From NCBI GenBank assembly GCA_013044175.1, contig JABEUY010000019.1, positions 1-49,231 of the forward strand: DNA of 49,231 nt. The letters run 5' to 3'. The DNA is from Bacilli bacterium. Its GTDB lineage: Bacteria > Bacillota > Bacilli > Alicyclobacillales > SLC66. The position numbers were made by a program, and so were the translations under genes. The notes below the pieces were generated by a model that saw only the letters and a list, made by a program, of their open reading frames with translations, made no database searches and was not told the origin of the DNA. Shown here piece by piece: positions 35,093 through 43,116 of the stretch (position 1 is the stretch's first letter; each line of letters starts with the position of its first letter).

Positions 35093-35998
35093 ATGGTTAA
35101 GCAATCTTCTTCGCAAGGTTTTTATGCATTGCTCGTTTTGCTCGGCGGTGCAAGCTATGGCTGTGTTTCTGCGATCGTAAAAATCGCCTATCAACATGGA
35201 CTTTCAGCCGGAGCGGTTACCTTATCACAATTTTATTTTGCTCTGGTCGTATTTTGGTTAATCGCTATTCCAATAGTCAAAAAAGAATGGTATAAAGTCA
35301 GTCGCGCCGATTGGATTAAAATGTCTTTCATTGGCATTTTTTCAGCAGCGACTGCTATCCTCTATTACATTGCGCTGTATATGTTACCTGCGTGGTTGGC
35401 GATGATTCTCTTGTTTCAATTTTCTTGGATGACGTTTGTGATCGATTTTATTGCAACGAGAAAGCGACCATCCAAAATGCAAGCGATTGCGATTGTAAGT
35501 ATTTTAGTCGGTACGTTGCTTGCCGTTGGCATTATGAATGCGGTTTCTCATTCGTTTCAACCGCTCGGTATTCTTTTTGGATTATTGAGTGGCTTGTCCT
35601 ATGCTCTTTTTCTTTACGTCAATGGGTTGGTTGGGATGGACTCATCGCCGTTCTTTCGCTCGGCGATCATCACGACCGTTGCAGCTTTGGTAGTAACGCT
35701 TTATGAACATCCGAGTTTTGCTGTCTTAGGATCGATGGTTCATGGATGGAACTATGGGTTGGCGATCGGGATATTTAGTCAGGCGATTCCGACCTTATTT
35801 TTCAGCATCGGCATTCCGCGTATTGGTGGTGGACCTGCTGCGATTCTAGGTAGCAGTGAATTACCTGTCGCCGTCATCTTATCGGTTGTCGTGCTTCATG
35901 AGCTTGTTTCTTTATCGACTTGGGTCGGTGTCATCTTGATTCTAGTCGGTATCGTCGCAGGTGAGTGGTCGCGTATGCGTAAAGTTGGCTTAACGTAA
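35093..35998 (+). CDS. EamA/DMT family transporter
   Basis: A 301-residue membrane protein with ten hydrophobic helices in two EamA repeats. The first repeat starts YALLVLLGGASYGCVSAIVKIAY and the second PLGILFGLLSGLSYALFLYVNGL. The end of repeat 2 has PVAVILSVVVLHELVSLSTWVGVILILVGI, the usual DMT closing segment (written here as adjoining pieces of one helix pair). It probably exports or imports a small metabolite; the substrate is unknown. ATG behind GAGGAGG. Single gene with its own promoter and terminator. Confidence 0.9.
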   Translation: MVKQSSSQGFYALLVLLGGASYGCVSAIVKIAYQHGLSAGAVTLSQFYFALVVFWLIAIPIVKKEWYKVSRADWIKMSFIGIFSAATAILYYIALYMLPAWLAMILLFQFSWMTFVIDFIATRKRPSKMQAIAIVSILVGTLLAVGIMNAVSHSFQPLGILFGLLSGLSYALFLYVNGLVGMDSSPFFRSAIITTVAALVVTLYEHPSFAVLGSMVHGWNYGLAIGIFSQAIPTLFFSIGIPRIGGGPAAILGSSELPVAVILSVVVLHELVSLSTWVGVILILVGIVAGEWSRMRKVGLT

Positions 35999-36028
35999 TG
36001 GCGCAAGACTTAATGCATTCTTGCGCCA
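35999..36028. terminator. Terminator between EamA gene and aldo/keto reductase gene
   Basis: A perfect 10-bp stem TGGCGCAAGA / TCTTGCGCCA (35999-36008 with 36019-36028) in the convergent gap. The nearby GTTAACGTTAAC (36030-36041) is also a palindrome. Confidence 0.65.
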
Positions 36029-36061
36029 CGTTAACGTTAACATCTGAAATGAGAAAAAAGG

Positions 36062-36979
36062 TTAAGGCAATGTATTACCTGCGGCGAGATAGATTCCATA
36101 CCAATCTTCTCGACTGAGGTGAACTTCGCTGGCTTGGCAACAGTCGATGAGTCGTTGAACATTCATCGTACCTGTGATCGGTTGCATATGCGCGGGATGG
36201 CGAAGTAACCATGCGATCGCAATCGTCGTATTGGACACGTTGTGTTTCACGGCAATCTCGTCGATCTTCGCATTAAGTTCTGGGAATTTCGGATTATCCA
36301 GAAAGACACCTTCAAAAAAGCCGAATTGAAACGGTGACCAAGGTTGAATCGTGATATCGTGTAAACGACAATAGTCAAGTATACTTCCATCACGGTTGAT
36401 CGCATCAGGTGTTTCCATATTGACGTGTGTACCTTGGGCGATCATCGTCGCGTTCGTAATACTCAACTGCAATTGATTGGCGACCAGTGGTTGTTTGACA
36501 TGTTTTTTCAACAGTTCGATTTGCATTGGATTCTGATTGGACACCCCAAAGTGGCGAACCTTGCCTGATTGTTCGAGAAGATCAAACGCTTCGGCGACTT
36601 CCTCAGGCTCGACTAGCGCATCGGGTCGGTGTAAAAGTAACACATCCAGGTAATCGGTATGTAGTCGGCTTAAAATACCATCGACTGATTGTAAAATGTG
36701 TTCTTTGGAAAAATCAAATGAACCTTTACGAATACCGACCTTTGATTGTAAAAGGATGCTTTCTCGCACGTCATCATTCATGTGGATCGCCTTAGCAAAA
36801 ATCTCTTCGCAAGTACCGCCACCATAGATATCAGCGTGATCAAAAAAGGTAGCGCCGTGATCAAGTGCAGTTTGGACAAATTGCTCTGCGGCTTTCGCAT
36901 CGAGAGTGTTGATGCGCATACAGCCGACAGCAAGAACGGGAACGACGAGATCACTTGTACCTAAAGGTTGTGTTCTCAT
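36062..36979 (-). CDS. Aldo/keto reductase, YdhF-like
   Basis: A 305-residue NADP(H)-dependent oxidoreductase. Catalytic residues: Asp and Tyr in FFDHADIYGGGTCEE, Lys in LLQSKVGI and His in VLLLHRPDAL. The pattern LHRPD plus GVSNQNPMQIELL is typical of the E. coli YdhF / B. subtilis YcsN branch. Start ATG behind AGGAGGCTTGC. Unrelated in sequence position to the other aldo/keto reductase at 28990-29904. Substrate unknown. Confidence 0.92.
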   Translation of the reverse strand: MRTQPLGTSDLVVPVLAVGCMRINTLDAKAAEQFVQTALDHGATFFDHADIYGGGTCEEIFAKAIHMNDDVRESILLQSKVGIRKGSFDFSKEHILQSVDGILSRLHTDYLDVLLLHRPDALVEPEEVAEAFDLLEQSGKVRHFGVSNQNPMQIELLKKHVKQPLVANQLQLSITNATMIAQGTHVNMETPDAINRDGSILDYCRLHDITIQPWSPFQFGFFEGVFLDNPKFPELNAKIDEIAVKHNVSNTTIAIAWLLRHPAHMQPITGTMNVQRLIDCCQASEVHLSREDWYGIYLAAGNTLP

Positions 36980-37063
36980 AGCAAGCCTCCTAGATCAATG
37001 TTTGCGTTACCACGTTATTGTGGCACAGGGTGTCTGTGCATGCAAGTGAAGAAGAAAATAAAA

Positions 37064-37091
37064 GAGGCGCTTAACGGAAAGTAAGCGCCTC
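37064..37091 (-). terminator. Terminator of the secreted-protein gene
   Basis: A 10-bp stem GAGGCGCTTA / TAAGCGCCTC (37064-37073 with 37082-37091), followed on the minus strand by TTTTATTTTC. Confidence 0.85.
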
Positions 37092-37122
37092 AAGATTTCA
37101 CGAAGAAAGACGGTATATTATC

Positions 37123-37776
37123 TTATACAGTACGCGATTTTTTCGTTAAACGATAAACGCCATAGCCTGCGAGTAAAAAGACAGGGAGTAAACCGGCAAC
37201 GGGGAATTCAGGTAATTTACCGACCGGAGGCGTGCCGATGTTGATCGTGATAGGCTTTACTAACGAAGTATCAATTGGGTCATCGCTATCGCCTTGTGAA
37301 TCCCCTCCGTACCACATTTCAAACGGTATACTATTCACACCATTATCAATAGTAGCTGTGAATGCACCATTTAAACTCTGCGGTAACGTTAAGGTATAAG
37401 TATTGGTGGCAATCTGTCCTGTGGTATCGTTTATTGATTGGACAGGCTTAACGATTGTGGCAACAACGTCGATCGGTGCACCGCCACTTGTCGGTGTAAA
37501 AGTGACATCGAATTTAGGTGGCAAAGAATGGGGATGCGTTTCGTTTTGATTATCGGCATTGATTTCATCTGAAGATAAGGAGAAGGTGAGTTGTTGTCCT
37601 ACGGAATAATAATTGTTAACAGCTTGCGTTTGAAGAGTAAAACTCGATGCTTGAAAGTGAAATGGTGCAGGACTTGCGTATGCGAACGTTGCGGGGAGGG
37701 CTGCTATGCCGGTCGAAGTTAATAGAAAAGTACCGGCGATGATCATTTTTTTAATAGGGTTTGATGAAAATACCAC
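37123..37776 (-). CDS. Secreted protein with PEFP-type C-terminal anchor
   Basis: A 217-residue exported protein of unknown function. The N-terminal signal peptide (about 1-35, basic NPIKK then hydrophobic, Ala-rich cleavage near AYASPA) precedes a beta-rich, acidic middle (about 40-185). The end is tripartite: KLPEFPVAG, a hydrophobic stretch LLPVFLLAGYGVYRL, and a basic tail TKKSR. That is the layout of sortase or exosortase/archaeosortase substrates. The motif is nearer to the archaeal PEF-CTERM than to LPXTG. It could also just be a membrane anchor. GTG start behind AAGGAG. No sortase is in the window. Confidence 0.7.
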   Translation of the reverse strand: MVFSSNPIKKMIIAGTFLLTSTGIAALPATFAYASPAPFHFQASSFTLQTQAVNNYYSVGQQLTFSLSSDEINADNQNETHPHSLPPKFDVTFTPTSGGAPIDVVATIVKPVQSINDTTGQIATNTYTLTLPQSLNGAFTATIDNGVNSIPFEMWYGGDSQGDSDDPIDTSLVKPITINIGTPPVGKLPEFPVAGLLPVFLLAGYGVYRLTKKSRTV

Positions 37777-37891
37777 ACGATCACGCTCCTTAATTTGATT
37801 TCAATATCTATCTTACTGATTGTTTGAATAAAAATCGAATTAATTTACGTGTTATTAGTTAAAGAAATTTTAATTGGATTTATGGCTTACC

Positions 37892-37919
37892 TAGACAAGA
37901 AGAACTTTTTTGATACACT
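37892..37919 (+). promoter_or_regulatory. Candidate promoter of mtnN-luxS
   Basis: TAGACA (37892-37897), a 16-nt spacer and TACACT (37914-37919) with TGa before it (extended -10). No SAM or SAH riboswitch motif is visible in the gap upstream. Confidence 0.4.
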
Positions 37920-37959
37920 CAAACTACGAGACGAGCATGATAAGGATGGGAAGATCACG

Positions 37960-38658
37960 GTGAAAATCGGTATTATTGGCGCGATGAGCGTGGAAGTCAA
38001 GGCATTGGTCGAAGCAATGGAAGGAATCGTAAAAGATACGATCAGTCAAATCGATTTTTATGAGGGCAAACTGGATGGCTATGAGGTGGTGATCGCCGCT
38101 TGCGGACCTGGTAAGGTGAATGCTGCTATCTGCACCCAAGCGATGATCATGCGCTATGCGCCAGATTGTGTGATTAACACAGGTGTAGCAGGTAGTTTGT
38201 CGCAAGTCTTGTCGGTAGGTGACTACGCAATCGCAACGACGACCGTGCAGTATGATATGGATACGACAGCTATTGGCGATCCGCTTGGCTTTGTATCTGG
38301 CGTAAGTCGTATCGAGTTTCCGTGCGATGAAAAAATCATCCATACACTATCAGCGATCGCGGCTGAGCAACAGCAAAAGACGGCGACGGGCTGTATCGCA
38401 ACGGGCGATGTCTTTTTAACAGATCGAGTGCGAAAAAATCAGATTGTGACAACTTTTGAAGCGATCGCATGTGATATGGAAAGTGCAAGCATCGGCCATG
38501 TCTGTTTTGTCAATGCTGTGCCCTACGGTATCTTGCGTTCGATTTCTGATAACGCGAATGATGATTCGCATATGGATTATGCCACTTTTCTTTCCTTAGC
38601 CGCTGAGAATGCAACGAATGTGGTAAAGCTTTTTGTTCGACACATGAATGAACTGTGA
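37960..38658 (+). CDS. mtnN: 5'-methylthioadenosine/S-adenosylhomocysteine nucleosidase
   Basis: A 232-residue enzyme removing adenine from SAH and methylthioadenosine. Landmarks: MKIGIIGAMSVEVKAL, AACGPGKVNAAICTQ (phosphate/ribose side), NTGVAGSLS, and CDMESASIGHVC with the ME segment binding ribose. Catalytic Asp in SDNAND. The frame is open to 37849, but GTG 37960 gives the standard N terminus and length. The product S-ribosylhomocysteine is the substrate of LuxS, encoded 15 nt downstream. Confidence 0.95.
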   Translation: MKIGIIGAMSVEVKALVEAMEGIVKDTISQIDFYEGKLDGYEVVIAACGPGKVNAAICTQAMIMRYAPDCVINTGVAGSLSQVLSVGDYAIATTTVQYDMDTTAIGDPLGFVSGVSRIEFPCDEKIIHTLSAIAAEQQQKTATGCIATGDVFLTDRVRKNQIVTTFEAIACDMESASIGHVCFVNAVPYGILRSISDNANDDSHMDYATFLSLAAENATNVVKLFVRHMNEL

Positions 38659-38673
38659 AAGGATGAAATAAGG

Positions 38674-39132
38674 ATGGAAAAGATCACGAGTTTTACGATT
38701 GATCATATCAAATTGAAGCCAGGTATCTATGTGTCTCGTATCGATGGGGATGTAACGACATATGATTTGCGTACGCGTCGACCCAATGTTGACCTCTTAA
38801 TGGACAATAGTACGATTCATTCGGTCGAGCATATGTTTGCCACGTACATTCGTAATGGTGCCTTAAAAGAGCAGGTACTTTACTTTGGACCGATGGGGTG
38901 TCAGACAGGTTTTTATCTTTTAGTGCGCGATGCGGATCACGATCTTGTCATCAAAGAGGTTCGTGCCGTTCTTCAACAGATCATCGATCATGATGGTGAA
39001 GTCTTTGGTAAAAGTCCGATCGAATGTGGTCATTATCAGACATTATCGATCGAAGCGGCGAAAGTAGAAAGTCAAAAGTATCTCGCGATCCTCGCCGATT
39101 TGTCAGCGGAGGATTTGCGTTATCCCGTGTAA
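38674..39132 (+). CDS. luxS: S-ribosylhomocysteine lyase (autoinducer-2 synthase)
   Basis: A 152-residue metalloenzyme that splits S-ribosylhomocysteine into homocysteine and DPD, the AI-2 precursor. The metal site HSVEH is at residues 49-53, the catalytic cysteine is in GPMGCQTGFY (residue 76), and a third ligand His lies in ECGHYQ. The N terminus FTIDHIKLKPGIYVSR is typical. Same strand, 15 nt after mtnN, giving the two-step SAH detoxification route in one operon. Confidence 0.97.
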   Translation: MEKITSFTIDHIKLKPGIYVSRIDGDVTTYDLRTRRPNVDLLMDNSTIHSVEHMFATYIRNGALKEQVLYFGPMGCQTGFYLLVRDADHDLVIKEVRAVLQQIIDHDGEVFGKSPIECGHYQTLSIEAAKVESQKYLAILADLSAEDLRYPV

Positions 39133-39220
39133 GACGTGATCTTTACATGCTTTTGATGAATTCGTCGATCGATTCGGGTATGCTGAAGTTAATTTCATCG
39201 TGAAAAGAGGATTTTATCAA

Positions 39221-40093
39221 ATGCAAGAATCCTTTGTGATTGCGATCGATCTCGACGGAACATTACTTTCTTCTGAACATGTAATCAGTACGACGAATCT
39301 TTCGATATTGCGGCAAGTGATCGATCTTGGTCACCATGTCATGATCGCTACAGGCAGACCACTGCGTACGGCGGTGGAGTATCATCGACAACTCGCCTTG
39401 ACGACGCCGCTAATCACATTAAACGGTGCTGCTGTATGGCAACCGGACGGTCAAACGTTATTGACTGAACATGTGATCGAATCAGAAGTCGTTGATCGAA
39501 TTATTCAACTTGCTATGTCATTTCATGGCTTTCCCCTTCTTGCTGAAGTGAAGGAAAAGTGTTATCAGATTCCTTTCCAACCGACACAAGAATGGACGCA
39601 ACCGATGATCGATTTTTTTGAGAAGGCAATTCTTGATGAACCGCTCGGGCAAAAGCCGATTCCATGGCACGTCGGTGAGTCATTGCCTTATGCAACGAGT
39701 TCGCTTTTAATCAGTGTTCCTCGTGAGCAGCATGCCGATTTTTTTACTGCGGTAGCGTCATTGCATCTCGATCATGTCTATTGCCGTGCTTGGCATGAAC
39801 CGCATAATGTGATTGAAATTATGGCTCGTGGTGTTTCCAAAGCAACCGCGCTACGTGAGGTATGCGAGCGAAATGGTTGGCAACATAAACGCATGATCGC
39901 TTTTGGTGATGAAATGAACGATGTAGATATGTTAAAAACCGCTGATTTTGGCATTGCGATGAAAAATGCTAATCCTTCATTATTACCTTTCGCTGATGCG
40001 ATCACGAAGTCTAATGATGAGCACGGTGTGGGGACTTATCTCATGAAGCATGTAATCATGAAAAATTCAAATCCCATTCAACGCCGCGCTTAA
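39221..40093 (+). CDS. Cof-type HAD-IIB family hydrolase
   Basis: A 290-residue phosphatase. Motif I IDLDGTLLSS with the nucleophile Asp and its +2 Asp; motif II IATGRP; motif III/IV with Lys in VSKATALRE and the acidic pair in FGDEMNDVDML. The cap region between about 85 and 190 is the type IIB alpha/beta cap. It probably dephosphorylates sugar phosphates, FMN or related molecules; the exact substrate is not predictable. ATG 39221 with AGAGG 10 nt upstream, rather than the GTG at 39200. Confidence 0.9.
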   Translation: MQESFVIAIDLDGTLLSSEHVISTTNLSILRQVIDLGHHVMIATGRPLRTAVEYHRQLALTTPLITLNGAAVWQPDGQTLLTEHVIESEVVDRIIQLAMSFHGFPLLAEVKEKCYQIPFQPTQEWTQPMIDFFEKAILDEPLGQKPIPWHVGESLPYATSSLLISVPREQHADFFTAVASLHLDHVYCRAWHEPHNVIEIMARGVSKATALREVCERNGWQHKRMIAFGDEMNDVDMLKTADFGIAMKNANPSLLPFADAITKSNDEHGVGTYLMKHVIMKNSNPIQRRA

Positions 40094-40134
40094 AGAAGAG
40101 ACGATCGGATACTGGATCCGATCGTCTCTTCTTT
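40092..40134. terminator. Bidirectional terminator
   Basis: A very stable 19-bp stem (40092-40110 with 40116-40134; arm AAAGAAGAGACGATCGGAT), 5-nt loop, between the convergent HAD and PepSY genes. Confidence 0.88.
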
Positions 40135-40135
40135 A

Positions 40136-40597
40136 TTAATGATCTCCACCTTGATCCCCTTGACCGTCATCATGATGATGATCGTGATGTAAACTATCGC
40201 CTATTCCATGCTGCCCACCATCATCGCCGCCTTTTCCTATGCGTTGACTCAGTGTGTTTTTAATGGAAGCAAAAGTTATTCCACCGGATGGTGTGGCAGG
40301 GAATAAAGGTTTCGTTGCAACGATGACGTGTTGCTTTGAAAGCACGGCACCTGAAAAACGTGCAACTTTTACATCCCATTCATTACCTGATGATGACAGG
40401 TGAATATCATAAACAGGTTGCTTGTGATAGGTATCGAGAGAATATTTTTGAACCGTTCCACCGCCGAGACTACTCATCGCGATGCGATCAGCTTGTTGCA
40501 CTGAAATTGCCGTTTTGGCCATCGCGGTACCTACCGTAAATGAACTGATCACGACAAAACTTATGATCAACGGTGATCGTATAGATATTACTTTCAT
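40136..40597 (-). CDS. Secreted PepSY-like protein with His/Asp-rich tail
   Basis: A 153-residue exported protein. The signal peptide (about 1-27, ending in TAMAKTA) precedes a PepSY-like domain (about 28-85: SVQQADRIAMSSLGGGTV, then YDIHLSSSGNEWDVKV). The tail (about 120-153) is extremely rich in His, Asp and Gly (SLHHDHHHDDGQGDQGGDH) and is likely to bind divalent metals. ATG 40597 with AAGGAGTGC upstream; the long upstream extension to 40696 is rejected. The PepSY assignment is moderate. No sensor kinase or peptidase partner is near. Confidence 0.7.
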   Translation of the reverse strand: MKVISIRSPLIISFVVISSFTVGTAMAKTAISVQQADRIAMSSLGGGTVQKYSLDTYHKQPVYDIHLSSSGNEWDVKVARFSGAVLSKQHVIVATKPLFPATPSGGITFASIKNTLSQRIGKGGDDGGQHGIGDSLHHDHHHDDGQGDQGGDH

Positions 40598-40688
40598 GGT
40601 AAATGCACTCCTTAAACGTGGGCTGTGACAACAGCATACGAGGATAATATGAATTTTCGCTGAGAATAAACCTAGCGTTTGCCTAAAA

Positions 40689-40721
40689 AAAAGCATCGCG
40701 TCAAGTAAACGCGATGCTTTT
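40689..40721 (-). terminator. Terminator of the glutathione peroxidase gene
   Basis: A 13-bp stem AAAAGCATCGCGT / ACGCGATGCTTTT (40689-40701 with 40709-40721), followed by an unbroken T run on the minus strand. Confidence 0.9.
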
Positions 40722-40736
40722 CCAAAAGGATAGTTA

Positions 40737-41216
40737 CTATTTCAAGGCTTCTGCAATTTCATCGGCTATGGCGTTTGGTGTCGTTGCTGGCGCAAATCGC
40801 TTCAAGACTTCGCCATCTTTCGATACGAGGAATTTGGTGAAATTCCATTTTACAGGTTCTGTATTAAGGACACCGGGTGCGCCTTTTTTAAGATATTGAA
40901 AAAGGGGGTCCGCATTGGTACCATTGACATCAACTTTAGCGAAAACAGGAAAGGAAACGTCGTAATTGATTTTGCAAAACTGTTGAATTTCCGAGTTGCT
41001 ACCAGGTTCTTGGTTACCAAATTGATTACAAGGAAATGCAAGAATAGAAAAACCTTGCTCTTTAAATTCTTCTTGTAATTGTTGAAGGCCTTCATACTGA
41101 GGTGTAAATCCACAACGACTTGCTGTGTTGACGATCAATAACACTTGTCCTTCATAATCTTTCAAGGATTGATCTGAACCATCGCTTTTCTTTACTTGAA
41201 AATCATAAATTGACAT
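40737..41216 (-). CDS. gpx: Glutathione peroxidase family thiol peroxidase
   Basis: A 159-residue peroxidase. The catalytic triad is Cys in NTASRCGFTPQY, Gln in FPCNQFGNQEPG and Trp in VKWNFTKFL. The peroxidatic residue is Cys, not Sec. The second Cys in FPCNQ/QQFCKINY suggests a thioredoxin-dependent 2-Cys mechanism, as usual in Bacillales BsaA-type enzymes. ATG 41216 (SIYDFQVKK) behind GGGGGTAGC; the frame is open to 41258. Reduces hydroperoxides in the cytosol. Confidence 0.95.
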   Translation of the reverse strand: MSIYDFQVKKSDGSDQSLKDYEGQVLLIVNTASRCGFTPQYEGLQQLQEEFKEQGFSILAFPCNQFGNQEPGSNSEIQQFCKINYDVSFPVFAKVDVNGTNADPLFQYLKKGAPGVLNTEPVKWNFTKFLVSKDGEVLKRFAPATTPNAIADEIAEALK

Positions 41217-41325
41217 GTGAGCTACCCCCAAAAAGTTTATTGATCCCACTAGGAACATTGTAACCCTTAGGATAGAATATGCCTAGTAGTCTATGTGAAT
41301 GGTTGCACGAAAGGGGATCATAGAC

Positions 41326-42441
41326 ATGAAGTTGTTCAGACACAGTAAATGGCCACGTTGGATGATCCAACTGCACTATATCACAATCGGTTCATTTGTA
41401 CTATTGCTATTCTCGGGTATCGCGCTTTTTTGGCAGCCCGTACACACGATTCTAATTCCTGTATTACCGATTTTGTATGATGTGCATATCGTTTTGGGCT
41501 TTACTTTTGCGATTACTCTGTTGATTCCACTGATTACGCTTTTTCCGATCGGAAAAATGATTCGTCGTCTTGATTGGCTGATTCCTACGCTCTTTGGTAT
41601 CGTTGTCGTCATCACAGGTATTCTATTATGGCAGACCGTTCGCGTTCCGAGTATCATGGTAAGTCGTGCTTTCGCCTGGCATGGTGATCTTTCGTATCTG
41701 CTCGCTTTGTGGGTGGTATTACATGGAATTTTTAAAGCGGTGGGATACCGTCCAAAAAACTGGAATCAACGAATCGATCCTTCACGTCGTCAGTTTAGTC
41801 AGTGGTTATTGTCCGGTGTCTTGTTTACCGCCGTGGTCATCATCCTTGATCCGTATGAAATCATTAAGCAATTGTGGTCAAATTCAAAGCAAATTGGTTC
41901 TACACCACCAGCGACACCGGGTGATTTTATCGAGTTTTATACGGTGACACAAGGATTCCCTGTGATTGCAGCGCAAACGTATCGATTAACGATCGATGGG
42001 TTAGTGGCAAAGCCTCTTTCCTTAACGTTATCCGAAATAAAAGCATTGCCTACACGTAAAGAAAATACAGATTTCCACTGTGTGACCGGTTGGAGCGTGG
42101 CTAATGTGACATGGGATGGTCTCTCGATCAAAGCGCTAGCTGCTTTGGTGCAACCACTGACGCAAGCGAAGTATGTGCATTTTTATTCGGCAGATGGTGT
42201 CTATACCGAATCGCTCTCCTTAGCCGAAGCGTATGATCCTACCGTCTTACTCGCTTATGGCATGGAGGGGCAACCGCTTTTGACACGACAAGGCTATCCC
42301 ATTCGCTTAGTCGTTCCTAAAATGTACGGGTATAAATCCATCAAATGGGTTACCCGCGTGACGTTCTCGGATCAACCGCTCGTCGGTTATTGGGAGCAAA
42401 GAGGCTATCCGAATGAGGCGTTTTTGGGGAGTAGTTTTTAA
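41326..42441 (+). CDS. Cytochrome b561-like / molybdopterin oxidoreductase fusion with internal Tat motif
   Basis: A 371-residue membrane enzyme. Four N-terminal helices (about 10-140) carry histidines suited to b-heme (LHYITIG, YDVHIVLGF, AWHGDL, VVLHGIF). A cytoplasmic loop follows with the twin-arginine motif S153-R-R-Q-F157 directly before helix 5 (WLLSGVLFTAVVIIL). The C-terminal domain (about 200-365) is of the sulfite-oxidase/YedY molybdopterin type, with Mo-binding Cys252 in DFHCVTGWS. Positive-inside topology puts the molybdenum domain outside. The likely job is electron transfer between quinone and an extracellular substrate, possibly as a reductase. ATG behind AAAGGGGATC. Confidence 0.85.
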   Translation: MKLFRHSKWPRWMIQLHYITIGSFVLLLFSGIALFWQPVHTILIPVLPILYDVHIVLGFTFAITLLIPLITLFPIGKMIRRLDWLIPTLFGIVVVITGILLWQTVRVPSIMVSRAFAWHGDLSYLLALWVVLHGIFKAVGYRPKNWNQRIDPSRRQFSQWLLSGVLFTAVVIILDPYEIIKQLWSNSKQIGSTPPATPGDFIEFYTVTQGFPVIAAQTYRLTIDGLVAKPLSLTLSEIKALPTRKENTDFHCVTGWSVANVTWDGLSIKALAALVQPLTQAKYVHFYSADGVYTESLSLAEAYDPTVLLAYGMEGQPLLTRQGYPIRLVVPKMYGYKSIKWVTRVTFSDQPLVGYWEQRGYPNEAFLGSSF

Positions 42442-42454
42442 AGAAAAGCTACAG

Positions 42455-42913
42455 TCAATGACTGACTGCAGCTTCTTGGTTTTCATCGAGCGGCGAGGTG
42501 CAATAGGCACAGCGGGTTGCAGCAAGCGGTATAGCAGATAAACAATGTGGACAGGCTTTCGTCGTCACAGGTGCGACGGGAGCCGGTTTTTTTAGTTTAT
42601 TGATTTGTCGAACGATAAGAAAGATCACAAAAGCGATGATCAAAAAGTCGATCACATTATTAATAAAAGTTCCGTAATTGATCGTGGGTGCTCCTGCAGC
42701 ACTTGCTTGCGCTAACGATGCATAATGTTTAGCCGAAAGATTGATATAGAGATTACTGAAGTTGATGCGATTAATCAAAAGGCCGATCGGTGGCATGATG
42801 ATATCTTTTACCAGCGACGTGACGATCGCCGAGAAAGCGGTGCCGATAATGATACCGACAGCGAGATCCATCACATTTCCTTTGGAAATAAAATCTCGGA
42901 ATTCTTTAAGCAA
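42455..42913 (-). CDS. mscL: Large-conductance mechanosensitive channel with zinc-ribbon tail
   Basis: A 152-residue pentameric channel that opens under osmotic downshock. [20 protein letters not shown] is the amphipathic start plus TM1 entry; [24 protein letters not shown] is pore helix 1 with the conserved [10 protein letters not shown]2 is [19 protein letters not shown]. The C terminus adds CPHC and CAYC pairs spaced 12 residues apart, a zinc ribbon absent from E. coli MscL but seen in other Gram-positive and related homologues. TTG 42913 has GGGGAGGA 6 nt upstream; the ATG at 42937 lies before that site. Confidence 0.93.
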   Translation of the reverse strand: MLKEFRDFISKGNVMDLAVGIIIGTAFSAIVTSLVKDIIMPPIGLLINRINFSNLYINLSAKHYASLAQASAAGAPTINYGTFINNVIDFLIIAFVIFLIVRQINKLKKPAPVAPVTTKACPHCLSAIPLAATRCAYCTSPLDENQEAAVSH

Positions 42914-43116
42914 AGCGTATCCTCCCCGTAAAATCATGGATTTATTCTAAGCTACTATACGCGATGCTTGAATTTCAGGTCAAGAAGAAAGAGTTAAATG
43001 TTTTTTTTAAAATGTAATAAATCATTACAGTATGCTCGATGTTTTTTCACAGTACGTTAAAATTTACCGATTATACTTGCCTTCAAGAATAGCTAGCGGT
43101 TCCGGGAGGATATAGC

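Noticed and set aside
36030-36041. GTTAACGTTAAC palindrome as an operator
   Set aside because: It lies in a convergent intergenic region beside a terminator, not near any promoter.
37123-37776. LPXTG cell-wall anchor
   Set aside because: The motif reads LPEFP with no Thr-Gly; described instead as a PEFP-type or simple membrane anchor.
37777-37959. SAM or SAH riboswitch ahead of mtnN-luxS
   Set aside because: No conserved riboswitch core or terminator hairpin is visible; only a candidate promoter.
42960-43116. TPP, cobalamin or other vitamin riboswitch ahead of the ECF module
   Set aside because: No conserved motif or terminator hairpin found in this gap.
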